From JBBSAT01 sp044223665 (GTDB lineage: Bacteria > Myxococcota_A > Polyangia > Polyangiales > Sandaracinaceae): a DNA stretch of 64,000 bases. The position numbers and the translations under genes were made by a program. Shown piece after piece: positions 17,177-27,380 of the stretch. How positions within the stretch are numbered: the stretch's first letter is position 1; each line of letters starts with the position of its first letter. The stretch covers positions 1 through 64,000 of the forward strand of contig JBGALT010000025.1 in NCBI GenBank assembly GCA_044223665.1, read 5' to 3'. The notes below the pieces were generated by a model, which made no database searches, was not told where the DNA came from, and saw only the letters and a program-made list of their open reading frames with translations.

Positions 17177-17665
17177 GTGCCCAAGAAGAGCTCCGAGCTC
17201 GAGATCGTGCTGGACGACGACGGGAACACTGCAGCCGTCTGGCGCGGCACCGTCTTCCTGCAGACCCGGCGCGGTCCGCTCGACGCGCGCGTCTTCGAGA
17301 AAGGGGAGACGTTCTTCCAGCTCGCGCTCGAGAAGGGGGCGCCGGCCGGCCTGCTCTCGGTCGTCGAGGCCGGAGCGCCGATGGTCACGCAAGACCTCCG
17401 GACGCTCCAGCGGACCTCGGTGGATCGGCTGGGCGCCTACGTGCGCGCGCGCGTGGCCGCCGTGTTCCTGGGGGACGATCTGACGGCGAGCCTCAGCCGC
17501 AGCTCGGCCCGTCTCCTCGGCGTCGCCAACCCGAGGATCCAGCGCTTCCAGCTGGTCCCGCCCGCCGTCTCGTGGATCACCCAGGAGCTGACCTCGCTTG
17601 GGTGCTCGTTTCGATCCGCCGACCTGCTGACCGCGATCGACACCGTCCGCCGGCGAGGCGCCTGA
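17177..17665 (+). CDS. Conserved-looking protein of unknown function
   Basis: A 162-residue soluble protein that I do not recognise. It begins V-P-K-K-S-S-E-L-E-I-V and has mixed alpha/beta character without membrane segments or a signal peptide. A basic helix, T-S-V-D-R-L-G-A-Y-V-R-A-R, lies in the middle. GTG at 17177 is chosen because AGAAGGG ends 6 nt upstream; the in-frame TTG at 17156 has no ribosome-binding site. Codon usage matches its neighbours. The MITE-like repeat ends 45 nt upstream, so this repeat may supply or disturb its promoter. Confidence 0.65.
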   Translation: MPKKSSELEIVLDDDGNTAAVWRGTVFLQTRRGPLDARVFEKGETFFQLALEKGAPAGLLSVVEAGAPMVTQDLRTLQRTSVDRLGAYVRARVAAVFLGDDLTASLSRSSARLLGVANPRIQRFQLVPPAVSWITQELTSLGCSFRSADLLTAIDTVRRRGA

Positions 17666-17709
17666 CCCAACGCGGGTCTCGGCGCCTTCGATCCACGCGG
17701 CCCTCGTCG

Positions 17710-18309
17710 TCAGTCGGCGCGGACGAGGAACGGGCTCGTCGCGATCTCGTCGCCGGCTTCGTCACGGACGATGGCCGTCCAGCTCTCCGGCTCGCCGTCG
17801 TGCGGCGCATGGCGCGCCCCGTTCGTCCACGCCCACGTGCGGTAGCGCGGCATGTGCGCGGGGACCGTGAGCGTGACGCGGCCCGTCGCACGCGCACCGT
17901 GCTCGAAGGTGACGACGATCTCGCGCGGCGCGTCGCCCGGGTTCGAGAGCTCGACGAACGCGTACACGCGCTCGTCGTCCGGACCGAACGAGCTCGGGTG
18001 GTCGATGGGCTCACGGTCCTCGATGCCGCTCGTCACCTGCATGCGGCGCACGCGGAGCTCACCCGTGCGTGGCGCGGGCGCCGGCGCGACGAGCACGCTC
18101 GAGCGCGGCGGGGACGCGGGCGTGGTGACGGTCGCCAGCGCGACCGAAGGCTCCGTGCGCGGGGTCGCCTGGGCCGCCGCGCTGGCGATCGCCCGCTCGT
18201 CGCGAGGCGTGGGCTCGGGCGCCGCCTCGGGCGCGGACGTCCCGCATCCCGCGAGGCCTCCCACGAGTGCCGCCACGATCATCCAACCGAACCGTCCGTG
18301 CTGAGCCAT
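17710..18309 (-). CDS. Lipoprotein with DUF2914-like domain
   Basis: A 199-residue predicted lipoprotein. The signal peptide M-A-Q-H-G-R-F-G-W-M-I-V... ends in a lipobox G-L-A-G-C at about residue 22, followed by about 65 residues of Ala/Pro/Thr-rich linker. The folded part has the pattern G-I-x-D-R-E-P-x-D, V-Y-A-F-V-E-L-S-N, then a Y-R-T-W-A-W and W-T-A-I-V-R-D-x-x-G-D-E-I. This resembles DUF2914, a small periplasmic beta domain of unknown role. The ATG at 18309 has GGACGGAG directly upstream. It is convergent with the unknown gene at 17177. Confidence 0.65.
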   Translation of the reverse strand: MAQHGRFGWMIVAALVGGLAGCGTSAPEAAPEPTPRDERAIASAAAQATPRTEPSVALATVTTPASPPRSSVLVAPAPAPRTGELRVRRMQVTSGIEDREPIDHPSSFGPDDERVYAFVELSNPGDAPREIVVTFEHGARATGRVTLTVPAHMPRYRTWAWTNGARHAPHDGEPESWTAIVRDEAGDEIATSPFLVRAD

Positions 18310-18502
18310 CTCCGTCCTGCCTTTCGAGAGGGGAGAGTGCAGACGCGCGGCCAAGGCGATTTTCGCGGCATTCGCGGGGCATTCACGGCAGGCACGTGGC
18401 CTCGCGGACACGCACCTCGCGCTCGTCCGACACGGCCCGGCGTCGGGATCACCCTGCCGCTTCACCGAAGCGCGGACCGGGTGCGTCTCGAGCCCGAGGC
18501 GA

Positions 18503-20032
18503 TCAGTCGCGCATCACGCGGACCTGGAACCCCAGCTCCTGGCTGAGCGCCACCATCTCCTCGAACACGTCGCCATAGGCCACCGCGACGTGGTTCGAGA
18601 GGTAGTGCGCCATCAGCGTGTCCCGGCCGATGCCCATGTCGGCGGCCATGAACGGCCACTGGCGCGTGGTGCCTTGCCACCAGCGATCGCGCACCTCGGG
18701 CGGGAGCTTCACGACCTCGCCCTTGCCCACGTCCATCCAGAGCTTGCCGCCCTTCACGTAGGCCCGCGCCCACGTCATCGCGCCGGGGAGTGACTCGCCG
18801 GCGAACGTGCCGCCCGGCGTCGGGAAGTACATCGAGGGCTGCCGGTAGGTGTGCACGCCCTTCAGCGTGCCGGGATCGTGGTTGAACGCGTACGCGCCAC
18901 ACGAGCCGCTGTTGAGGAGCACCCAGAGGAAGCGACCCTCGTGCTCGGCGCCCCAGCGCACGTCGTGGAACATGACGGCCTCGTGAAGGCCCTTCTCCAT
19001 GCAGAGGCGCTTGAGCATCTCCATCGGCACGGCGTTGCCCTGATCGGCCTCGGTGGCGGTCGCGATCGGATGGCCATCGCTCTCCGGGCGGCACGCGCTG
19101 TTGAGCAGGCCCTCGGCGAAGTCGCTCGGCGGGCGCAGCGGGATGAGGCCGAGCTGGTACTGCCAGCCGAGGCAGTCGGCGCCGTACTCCGTCAGGAGAT
19201 CGAGCGCGACGAGGTAGTCGCGGAGCTGCTCGCGCGTGGCGTCCTCGGTGAAGTCCTGGGCGTTCGTCTCGCCGCCGATCTCTTCCTTCCAGTGGAAGGT
19301 GACGCCCTCGTCCTTCACGAACGCGAGCGCGTCGTCGATGCGCTTGCCCGCGATGCGCCTGCCGCGATCGAGGATCCACGCCTGATCGATCTTGTGCTCG
19401 GCGAAGCCGACGTCCTTGAGCAGGCGGGGGCCGAAGTAGCCGTTGATCATGCCCATCGAGGTGTCGCCGAGCATGAGGAGCAGCGCGCGCTTCTTCCGGA
19501 AGCCCTCGGCGACCTTCTTTGCGCGCGCGGAGGCGGCTTCGGAGATCGGCGCGTGCGCGTGCAGGCCTGCGGTGGAGTACGTCACTCGGCCGGACGAGCA
19601 CCACTGATCGAGGCGCTCCATGAACGCGGTGTCCTTCGTCCAGTCGGGCGCGTCGGTCCAGATGCGTGAGTACGCGCGGTCGACGTACTCGAGGCACGCG
19701 CCCGTGTTGAGCAAGCCCACGAGGCCCGGCCACTGGCCCGAGAAGTTCGAGGCGAGAAGGAGCGGGTTGTCCTTCGTCATGACGCCGTCGGTCGTGTGCG
19801 GGCCGTAGAACCAGTGCACGCAGACGCCGACCATCGGATCGTCGATGGGCCCGAGCTTCGCGATCGACTCGTGGGGCTTGGTGAGGAAGCCCTCCACGCG
19901 ATAGGGCGTGCGCCCGAGCTTCTTCAGCGCCGCCTCGAGCTGCTGCGTCGCGGCCTCGACCGACGGGAGAGCGACCTCGTTGGGCTTGCTGCGCGCATCG
20001 CCCGGCCAGAACACCGCCACCTTCTTCGTCAT
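18503..20032 (-). CDS. L-fucose/L-arabinose isomerase-like protein
   Basis: A 509-residue cytosolic protein related to the fucose/arabinose ketol-isomerase superfamily, which interconverts aldoses and ketoses with Mn2+. It shows the N-terminal Rossmann-like start K-V-A-V-F-W-P-G-D, V-C-V-H-W-F-Y-G-P-H near residue 70, S-N-F-S-G-Q-W-P-G-L near 98, L-L-M-L-G-D-T-S-M-G-M near 190, and C-L-G-W-Q-Y-Q-L-G-L near 285. Those positions correspond to the substrate loops and metal-site region. I am confident of the superfamily but not of the sugar. The ATG is 7 nt after TAACCT. It is divergent from a sugar-binding lipoprotein (90 nt between starts), which suggests a shared sugar pathway. Confidence 0.7.
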   Translation of the reverse strand: MTKKVAVFWPGDARSKPNEVALPSVEAATQQLEAALKKLGRTPYRVEGFLTKPHESIAKLGPIDDPMVGVCVHWFYGPHTTDGVMTKDNPLLLASNFSGQWPGLVGLLNTGACLEYVDRAYSRIWTDAPDWTKDTAFMERLDQWCSSGRVTYSTAGLHAHAPISEAASARAKKVAEGFRKKRALLLMLGDTSMGMINGYFGPRLLKDVGFAEHKIDQAWILDRGRRIAGKRIDDALAFVKDEGVTFHWKEEIGGETNAQDFTEDATREQLRDYLVALDLLTEYGADCLGWQYQLGLIPLRPPSDFAEGLLNSACRPESDGHPIATATEADQGNAVPMEMLKRLCMEKGLHEAVMFHDVRWGAEHEGRFLWVLLNSGSCGAYAFNHDPGTLKGVHTYRQPSMYFPTPGGTFAGESLPGAMTWARAYVKGGKLWMDVGKGEVVKLPPEVRDRWWQGTTRQWPFMAADMGIGRDTLMAHYLSNHVAVAYGDVFEEMVALSQELGFQVRVMRD

Positions 20033-20121
20033 GGCGCGGAGGTTACCGCGGGATGCGGCAACGGGGAGAGCGCGACGCGCGGCGATTGACACCCACCCCC
20101 GATCCGCGCGATCGAGCCTTC

Positions 20122-21159
20122 ATGCGGACCCGCCTCGCGCTCCTCCTCTCTCTGCTCTCGTTGGCGCTCGCCTGCGGCTCCGGGGAGAGCGCGCCCGCAC
20201 CGTCGTCGTCGGGCGCCGCGCCCGCGCCGGCGCATCGCGCGACGATCGCCGTGATCCCCAAGGGCACGACGCACGTGTTCTGGCGCTCGGTCCACGCGGG
20301 CGCGCTGCGCGCGGCGCACGACCTCGACGTGGACGTCGTCTGGCAGGGCCCGCAGCGCGAGGACGACCGCGCCGGGCAGATCCGCGTGGTGGAGGACATG
20401 ATCACGCGGCACGTCGACGGCATCGTGCTGGCGCCGCTCGACGCGACCGCGCTGAACTCGGTCGCCGGCGAGGCGCGGGACGAGCACATCCCCGTGGTCG
20501 GCATGGACAGCGGCATGACCTGGGACGGCCTCGTCTCGTTCGTCGCGACCGACAACGCCGCAGGTGGCGCGCTGGCGGCCGAGCGCGTCGCGACGCTGCT
20601 CGGCGATCACGGCCGCGTGATCGTGATGCGCTACCAGGAGGGCAGCGACTCCACGGCGCAGCGCGAGCGCGGCTTCCTCGAAGCGATGCGCGATCACCAC
20701 GCGGGGATCGAGATCGTGAGCGAGAACCAGTACGGCGGGGCTACCACCGAGAGCGCCTACCAGACGGCCGAGGCGCTCCTCGTGCGCTTCCCCGACGTGG
20801 ACGCGGCCTTCACGCCGAACGAGTCGACGACGTTCGGCATGCTGCGCGCACTGCGCGACGCCTCGCGCGCCGGTGCGAGCGCCCCTGCCGAAGGACCGGG
20901 GCATCGCGTGCGCTTGGTCGGCTTCGACGCCAACGAAGCGATGGTGGACGCGCTGCGCGCCGGCGACATCGACGGCCTCGTGCTCCAGAACCCATCGCGC
21001 ATGGGCGAGCTCGCGGTGCGAGCCATCGTGGCGAGCCTGCGCGGCGAGCACGTGGAGACGCGCATCGACACCGGAGCGACGATGGTGACGGCCGAGAACA
21101 TGGAGCAGCCCGAAGTCCACGCGCTCCTCGCGCCCGACCTGTCGATCCTCGACGAGTAG
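20122..21159 (+). CDS. Sugar-binding periplasmic lipoprotein (PBP1/RbsB-type)
   Basis: A 345-residue substrate-binding protein. The signal peptide ends in the lipobox L-A-L-A-C at residue 18, and a Ser/Ala/Pro linker follows. The type-1 periplasmic fold is clear: ATIAVIPKGTTHVFWRSVH at the first strand, D-G-I-V-L-A-P-L-D-A, HIPVVGMDSGM, V-A-T-D-N-A-A-G-G, and VRLVGFDANEAMVDALRAG. These are the landmarks of ribose/fucose-type binding proteins. No permease or ATPase gene follows, so the transporter must be elsewhere or the protein acts as a sensor. A TTGACA at 20086-20091 with the start about 30 nt on suggests a short or absent leader. Confidence 0.85.
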   Translation: MRTRLALLLSLLSLALACGSGESAPAPSSSGAAPAPAHRATIAVIPKGTTHVFWRSVHAGALRAAHDLDVDVVWQGPQREDDRAGQIRVVEDMITRHVDGIVLAPLDATALNSVAGEARDEHIPVVGMDSGMTWDGLVSFVATDNAAGGALAAERVATLLGDHGRVIVMRYQEGSDSTAQRERGFLEAMRDHHAGIEIVSENQYGGATTESAYQTAEALLVRFPDVDAAFTPNESTTFGMLRALRDASRAGASAPAEGPGHRVRLVGFDANEAMVDALRAGDIDGLVLQNPSRMGELAVRAIVASLRGEHVETRIDTGATMVTAENMEQPEVHALLAPDLSILDE

Positions 21160-21224
21160 AAGCGAACGGGCTCCCGCCATCGCTCGCGTGTGCGGTCGCG
21201 CCGAGCCGCGGACGCCGCGCGGCT

Positions 21225-21250
21225 CCCTCTCCCGCGAGAGCGGGAGAGGG
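21225..21250. repeat. CCCTCTCCCGC palindromic repeat, copy A
   Basis: An 11-bp perfect stem (21225-21235 with 21240-21250) closes a GAGA loop, followed by GTGGGGAGAGGGACCGCGG. It sits 65 nt after the sugar-binding gene and could act as a 3' hairpin, although there is no T-tract. The same units recur at 24833-24854 and 25513-25538. The remaining gap to 21380 shows nothing else except a TACGCT at 21369-21374, just before the next start. Confidence 0.7.
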
Positions 21251-21380
21251 GTGGGGAGAGGGACCGCGGAGCGCGAGCTGGAGTCGCAAGCTGCGATAGG
21301 CGCCCGAGCCCCACCCCGATCGCCGCGCGCGTCCCGCAGGCTCTCTCCCCGCGCGCCATCGGGCGCGTTACGCTGGCCGG

Positions 21381-22715
21381 ATGCCTTCCCGCCGCACACG
21401 GGCGCTCGCGCTGCTCTCCGTCCTCGCGCTCGGCGCCTGCGCCCAAGAGCCGGCGCCCTACGGCGCGGCCGAGTCCGACCTCACGGCCGCCGAGCGCCGC
21501 GTCCGCCTCACGCAGATCCGCGACGCCGCCGCCGCGCGCGGTCTGACGAACGGCGTCTTGCTCGCCGGCATCGCGCAGAACGAGACGGGCCTCGCACACT
21601 GCTGGAGCGAGGCCACCTGGGCGTGTCAGGGCCCGAACAGCACCGACTGTGGCGGCGGGCCGGTCATCGCCGGCGCGGGCGATGGCCCCTGCGCCGACAT
21701 GCAGGGCGGCCTCGGCCTGTTCCAGTTCGACGCCGGCACCTACGACCAGACGCTCGCGCGCGAGGGCGATCGCATCCTCCTCATCGCGGGCAACGTCGAA
21801 GCAGCGATCGACTTCGTCCTCGCGATGGTCGTTCGCTCCATCTACATCCCCGGCGTCGACACCAACGAGCAGGCGCTCGCGTGGATGAACTCCGTCGTCG
21901 TGGGCGGCGCGGGCCACATGGAGTGGATCCAGACCGTCACGCACTACTACAACGGGTGCACCCCGACGGGCTGCTCGGTCTACGACACGCGCTTCATGCA
22001 CTACTCGGACGCGCTCCACACCGTCTACGACGAGATGGGCGCCGCGTTCTGGGCCGGCGCGATGGCGCCCACGTGTGAGTCGATCCCCAGGGCCGGGCGC
22101 GTGATCGACGACACCGATCCCTGCGTCGTGCTGGGCGGCAACCTCGCGTACTGGCGCACCGCCACGGACGCCGGCTACGGCGGCTCGCTCCGCTGGACGA
22201 ACGCCATCTCCGCGAGCGGCCCCTCGAACACCGCGACGTGGACGCTGCGCTTCGCCGAGGCCGGCATGCACGAGCTCGTCGTGCGCACCGACGCGCCCTA
22301 TGCGGAGAGCCACATGGCGCCCTACCGCATCACGCACGCCGGCGGGACGACCGACGTCGCAGTCGATCAGGCGTCGGCCGCCGAGCACTCGCTCGGCACC
22401 TTCTCGTTCGCCGCGGGGACCGACTACCAGGTCGAGCTCGGCGACGACAGCGGCAAGCCTTCGGCCGACATGATCGGCATCGTCTGCGACTCGCTCGAGG
22501 TCGTGCCGGTCGGCACGCCGATGCCCGACGCGGGGATGTCGTCGCCCGACGCGTTCCTCACCTCCGACGGCGCCGTCGCCGACGCCGCCCCGGCGATGCC
22601 GCCGAGCGGCGGCTCGAGCTGTGGCTGCCGCGCGTCGACGCCACGCGATGGGCGACCCGCTCTGCTGCTCGGTGGGCTCGCGCTCGCGCTCGTGCTGCGC
22701 CGTCGTCGCCGGTGA
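21381..22715 (+). CDS. Secreted lysozyme-like protein with MYXO-CTERM tag
   Basis: A 444-residue exported protein. The signal peptide has the lipobox L-G-A-C at residue 20. The first domain (about 35-230) has helices like lysozyme/transglycosylase folds: G-V-L-L-A-G-I-A-Q-N-E-T-G-L-A-H with a candidate catalytic Glu, then GGLGLFQFDAGTYDQTL and A-L-A-W-M-N-S. The second domain (about 245-370) is a beta-sandwich with A-G-Y-G-G-S-L-R-W-T and an N-T-A-T-W-T-L pattern, resembling golvesin C-terminal-like domains. An Asp/Ala/Pro linker precedes S-S-C-G-C, a hydrophobic helix and a final RRRRR. This is a MYXO-CTERM sorting signal. The start is 6 nt after TACGCT. Confidence 0.75.
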   Translation: MPSRRTRALALLSVLALGACAQEPAPYGAAESDLTAAERRVRLTQIRDAAAARGLTNGVLLAGIAQNETGLAHCWSEATWACQGPNSTDCGGGPVIAGAGDGPCADMQGGLGLFQFDAGTYDQTLAREGDRILLIAGNVEAAIDFVLAMVVRSIYIPGVDTNEQALAWMNSVVVGGAGHMEWIQTVTHYYNGCTPTGCSVYDTRFMHYSDALHTVYDEMGAAFWAGAMAPTCESIPRAGRVIDDTDPCVVLGGNLAYWRTATDAGYGGSLRWTNAISASGPSNTATWTLRFAEAGMHELVVRTDAPYAESHMAPYRITHAGGTTDVAVDQASAAEHSLGTFSFAAGTDYQVELGDDSGKPSADMIGIVCDSLEVVPVGTPMPDAGMSSPDAFLTSDGAVADAAPAMPPSGGSSCGCRASTPRDGRPALLLGGLALALVLRRRRR

Positions 22716-22891
22716 CGCGGGCGCGGTCGACCGCAGCGCGGACGTAGCCCGCAGCCCGACGACGTCGGAGGCGCCTCGAGCCTCGGTTCCGCGGTGCGAG
22801 CCTCGTCCCCAATCGCTCGTGCTTCACGATTCCGGGGCGGGGGAGGGCTCGTGGCCCCCCTCTTGCTCGACCTCCGAGCCGGAGGGAGCAG

Positions 22892-23125
22892 ATGAAAGAC
22901 GTCGCCGCCGTCCTGGCCATCGTCCTCGGTCTCATCGTCGGGTTTCTCGCGTTCAGCGTCGTCGCGTTCGGGGCGTGGCAGGTGCTCGGGCACCCGCCGC
23001 ACCCTGCGCCGGGCGGCGGAATGGGCCCGCTGATCGGTGGTGGCTGCTGCATGGGCGCCAACCTGATCCTCGTGGCCGCCGGTGTCGGCTACTTCATCCA
23101 GAGGCGCCGTCGGGCGGCGTCGTGA
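22892..23125 (+). CDS. Small two-helix membrane protein
   Basis: A 77-residue protein with two hydrophobic segments (about residues 4-32 and 47-68) joined by a Pro/Gly/His linker, plus an RRRR positive-inside tail. GGAGGGAGCAG immediately precedes the ATG, a strong Shine-Dalgarno, which is the main reason to trust so short a gene. The second helix begins G-G-G-C-C-M-G. No family is recognised. It stands alone between the lysozyme-like gene and the carboxylase gene. Confidence 0.65.
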   Translation: MKDVAAVLAIVLGLIVGFLAFSVVAFGAWQVLGHPPHPAPGGGMGPLIGGGCCMGANLILVAAGVGYFIQRRRRAAS

Positions 23126-23205
23126 CCGCCGCGTGACGGCGCATGGGACGGTCCCACCCGCGACCCGTTGCGCTCGGGCTCCCCTCGGCCGTATGTCTCC
23201 CGTCG

Positions 23206-24774
<1,569 letters not shown>

Positions 24775-24832
24775 GCGGCGAGAGCGCGTCGCTCCGAGCG
24801 GACGCGACGCACCAACGCCCGCGCGCGGCCCC

Positions 24833-24854
24833 CTCTCCCGCGAGCGCGGGAGAG
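24833..24854. repeat. CTCTCCCGC palindromic repeat, copy B (left part)
   Basis: CTCTCCCGC-GAGC-GCGGGAGAG is the same hairpin as at 21225-21250. In copy A the hairpin runs straight into GTGGGGAGAGGGACCGCGGAG. Here the matching TTGGGGAGAGGGACTGCGGAG only appears at 25513, so about 650 bp interrupt this copy. AGAG stands at both junctions (24851-24854 and 25508-25512 region). Confidence 0.65.
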
Positions 24855-24885
24855 CTGGGCTGCGCCGGCGGCGCATCTGCGGTGA

Positions 24886-25506
24886 ACGAGAATGGGGCCT
24901 CCCATCGAGTGATCGCCTGCCGCGCCGGGCGGGAGCGGCCCTTTGCCCACGCCTTGCGAGCGAACGGCGGCTCGCTGCGGAATGTGTTCAAACGATGATC
25001 AACGGCTCACCCGCTACGGTCCCTACCGTCCGCGGGCTGCGCCCGCTCCCGTCCGGGCCCTCCGGGGTGAGCACTCCTGCCGTCGAAGCGTCGCACCCGC
25101 CCGGCGCTACCCATGGGGAAACCTGCTTTTGAAACCGCGGCGCCTGCGGCTCGTCCACAGACGAAGCCGCTGCGCAGCTTCGTCGGAGTGCGAGGGAGGA
25201 CCCTCGCGCTCCCCACCTTCGTCTCCGCGCGCGACGGCCTCCGGGTGCGCGAGGGCTCGGCCCTCGCCTTGGCCGAATCGGCGGAGCCGGTTCGGCTTTG
25301 GAGGAGCCGAAGGCGCCGCGGTTTTTCAAAGCAGCCCACCTCATGGTTAGCGTCGGGCGGGTGCGAGGCTTTGAACGCGATGAGCGGAGCGCCGTCGTTC
25401 GCGCGGAGCGTCCGCGGGCAAAGGGTCGCTCCCGACCGACGCGGCCTGGTGATCGACCGCCAGATCGGTATCGAGCGATGCTCGACACTTAGACCTTCAT
25501 TTTCGT
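24886..25506. mobile_element. Large imperfect palindromic element, non-coding
   Basis: The two halves of this gene-free stretch pair with each other. 24931-24948 matches 25416-25433 (17 of 18), 25091-25115 matches 25342-25366 (23 of 25), and 25123-25152 matches 25304-25334 with one gap. The outermost ACGAGAATGG/TCATTTTCGT also pair. The centre (25153-25303) holds further hairpins: GACGAAGC/GCTTCGTC, GCGAGGG/CCCTCGC, GCGAGGGC/GCCCTCGC and GCCGAA/TTCGGC. No frame inside looks like a protein. It looks like a MITE-like insertion or a highly structured transcript. Confidence 0.65.
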
Positions 25507-25631
25507 ACCAGAGTTGGGGAGAGGGACTGCGGAGCCCGAGACGGGGCGCGCTCGACGCGATAGAGCGCGATGGCGATCGAAGTCCCGCACTGTCGCGAAG
25601 AGAGGATCTCCGCGTCATCCTTCGACGCTCG

Positions 25632-26078
25632 TCAGCGCAGCTGCGCGAGCGCCTGCTCGAGCAGAGCGATGCGGCCGCGCCAGTACGGAACGGCCTCCAC
25701 GGAGTCCGGGTGGGTGCTGCCGCCACGCACTCGGGCCTCGGCCTCCTTCAGCGAGTCACGATAGCGGTCGAGCTGCGTGCGGTAGAACGCCGCGAGCTCA
25801 CCGGGCGCACGCGGGCGATAGCCAGGGCCGCTGCAGCCGCAGCTGTGGAACGTGATGCCGACCTCGTAGAGCGCGGCCACGGTGCTCCACGCCTTCTCGT
25901 CGCGCCGCTTGGGCGGTGCGAAGTCGAGGCCCATCGCGGCGGTCGGCCCGCCGCAGTCGGGGCACGTTGTCGTGGCCGGCCGCGCGCTGGCGGTCGATGC
26001 TCCGAGCGGCTTCCACGCCTTGCGGCACGCGAAGCAGGCGTAGTGCTCCTTGTAGCGGTGCTCGCCGTACCGACACAT
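25632..26078 (-). CDS. Zinc-ribbon protein of unknown function
   Basis: A 148-residue cytosolic protein. It opens M-C-R-Y-G-E-H-R-Y-K-E-H-Y-A-C-F-A-C-R-K-A, and C-P-D-C-G-G-P follows at residue 39. The spaced Cys pairs make a zinc ribbon. A second Cys pair, F-H-S-C-G-C, lies near 79. The C-terminal half is helical and charged, with an R-x-Q-L-D-R-Y-R-D-S-L-K-E-A-E coiled-coil-like helix and W-R-G-R-I-A-L-L-E-Q. The ATG at 26078 is the only start that keeps the ribbon at the N-terminus. The function is unknown. It is divergent from the AraC-type gene. Confidence 0.75.
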   Translation of the reverse strand: MCRYGEHRYKEHYACFACRKAWKPLGASTASARPATTTCPDCGGPTAAMGLDFAPPKRRDEKAWSTVAALYEVGITFHSCGCSGPGYRPRAPGELAAFYRTQLDRYRDSLKEAEARVRGGSTHPDSVEAVPYWRGRIALLEQALAQLR

Positions 26079-26225
26079 CGCGCAAGGGTAGCGCTCGCGC
26101 CTGCGGCGCGAAATGCGCGTGCGTCCTCCGCGGTCAGCGCAGCCAGCTCGGACATCGCATGCGCTCTCCGTTCGATTCGCAAGCGCGGTCAAGCGGGCCC
26201 GCGCCGGGCGGCGTATCCCAGGCGT

Positions 26226-27160
26226 GTGAGCCAGAAGCCCGAGACCCACGACACCTACCGCGCGGCGGTCGTGCGCGCCGTCGAGCGCGTCGTCGCCTCG
26301 CTCGACGAGGCGCTCGACCTCCAGGCGCTCGCGCGCGGCGCCGCGCTCTCCACGTTCCACTTCCATCGCATCTTCCGCGGGCTCGTCGGCGAGACACCGC
26401 TCGAGCTCCACCGGCGCCTGCGTCTCGAGCGCGCCGCCGAGCAGCTCTCGAGCGCCGAGCCGCCCGTCACGCGCATCGCGTTCGACGCAGGCTACGAGAC
26501 CCACGAGGCCTTCACGCGCGCCTTCCGCAGCCACTTCGGGGTCGCGCCTTCGGGCTTCCGCGAGCGCGCCGCCTCCGCGGGCTCGCGTGTCACGGGCCAC
26601 CGTCGACGCTGCTCGGCACGCGCTCGGGGCTTCACTTCCGGCGAGGTCACGTCGATCTCGCCGCGCTCAGCCTCGCCACCGGAGAGACCCTCATGGACGT
26701 CACGATCGAGACCCTGCCCGCACGTCGCCTCGCCACCGTTCGCCACGTGGGCCCGTATCCGCAGATCAGCGAGGCGTTCCATCGCCTGGGCACGATCGCG
26801 GGCGCGGCCGGCCTCTACGCGCGCGTCGATCCGCGCATGCTCGCGCTCTATCTCGACGATCCGGAGACCACACCCGTGACGGAGCTGCGCTCCGACGCGG
26901 CGCTCGTCGTGCGCGATGCGGCGCCGCTCCCGGAGGGCCTCGGCGAGACGACGCTTCCCGCGGGGCGCTACGCCCGCACCACGCACCGCGGCGCCTACAC
27001 GGGCCTCGCCGACGCATGGGCGCGCCTGATGGGCGAGTGGCTCCCGAGGAGCGGGCATCGGGTCGGCGAAGGGCCTCCGTACGAGGTCTACGTGAACGAT
27101 CCGCGCACGACCGCGACCGAAGGCCTGCGGACCGATCTCTACGTGCCGCTCGCCGACTGA
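26226..27160 (+). pseudogene. AraC-family regulator with GyrI-like effector domain, frameshifted
   Basis: The N-terminal part (26226 to about 26595) is a two-helix AraC DNA-binding domain: LDLQALARGAALSTFHFHRIFR, ERAAEQLSS and TRIAFDAGYETHEAFTRAFRSHFG. The C-terminal part (about 26598-27160) is a GyrI/SOUL-like small-molecule domain starting D-V-T-I-E-T-L-P-A-R-R-L-A. It lies in another frame, and a single missing base near 26597 would join them. Fused, they make the common AraC-GyrI architecture of roughly 310 residues. The break may be a real mutation or a sequencing error; no obvious slippery heptamer is present. The GTG at 26226 is 6 nt after TATCCC. Confidence 0.85.
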
Positions 27161-27170
27161 GGGCCGAGGC

Positions 27171-27380
27171 TCACGACGAGTCGGCGATGCAACACACGAC
27201 GTCGCGACCGAGCGTGCTGCAGCTCAGCGGGTGGCTCGCGTCGCGGCTTCCCCAGGGCTCGCAGTAGCAGTGCTCGCAGACGACGCGGTCCGTGCGCGGG
27301 CCGCAGCTGCCGAGCGCGAGCGTGGTGAGCACGAGCGTGGCGCGTGCGCGCGCGCTCCATGCGGCGTGCGGCCTCCTCAC
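27171..27380 (-). CDS. Cys-rich mini-lipoprotein, paralogue 1
   Basis: A 69-residue predicted lipoprotein with lipobox L-A-L-G-S-C. The mature 44 residues contain seven further Cys in the pattern C-x2-C-x-C...C...C-C, with an H-C-Y-C-E-P-W-G core. It is clearly paralogous to 29211-29507. The GTG at 27380 overlaps the stop of the preceding lipoprotein gene as GTGA, so translation is probably coupled. The closely spaced Cys residues suggest disulfides or metal binding in the periplasm. No family is recognised. Confidence 0.65.
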   Translation of the reverse strand: MRRPHAAWSARARATLVLTTLALGSCGPRTDRVVCEHCYCEPWGSRDASHPLSCSTLGRDVVCCIADSS

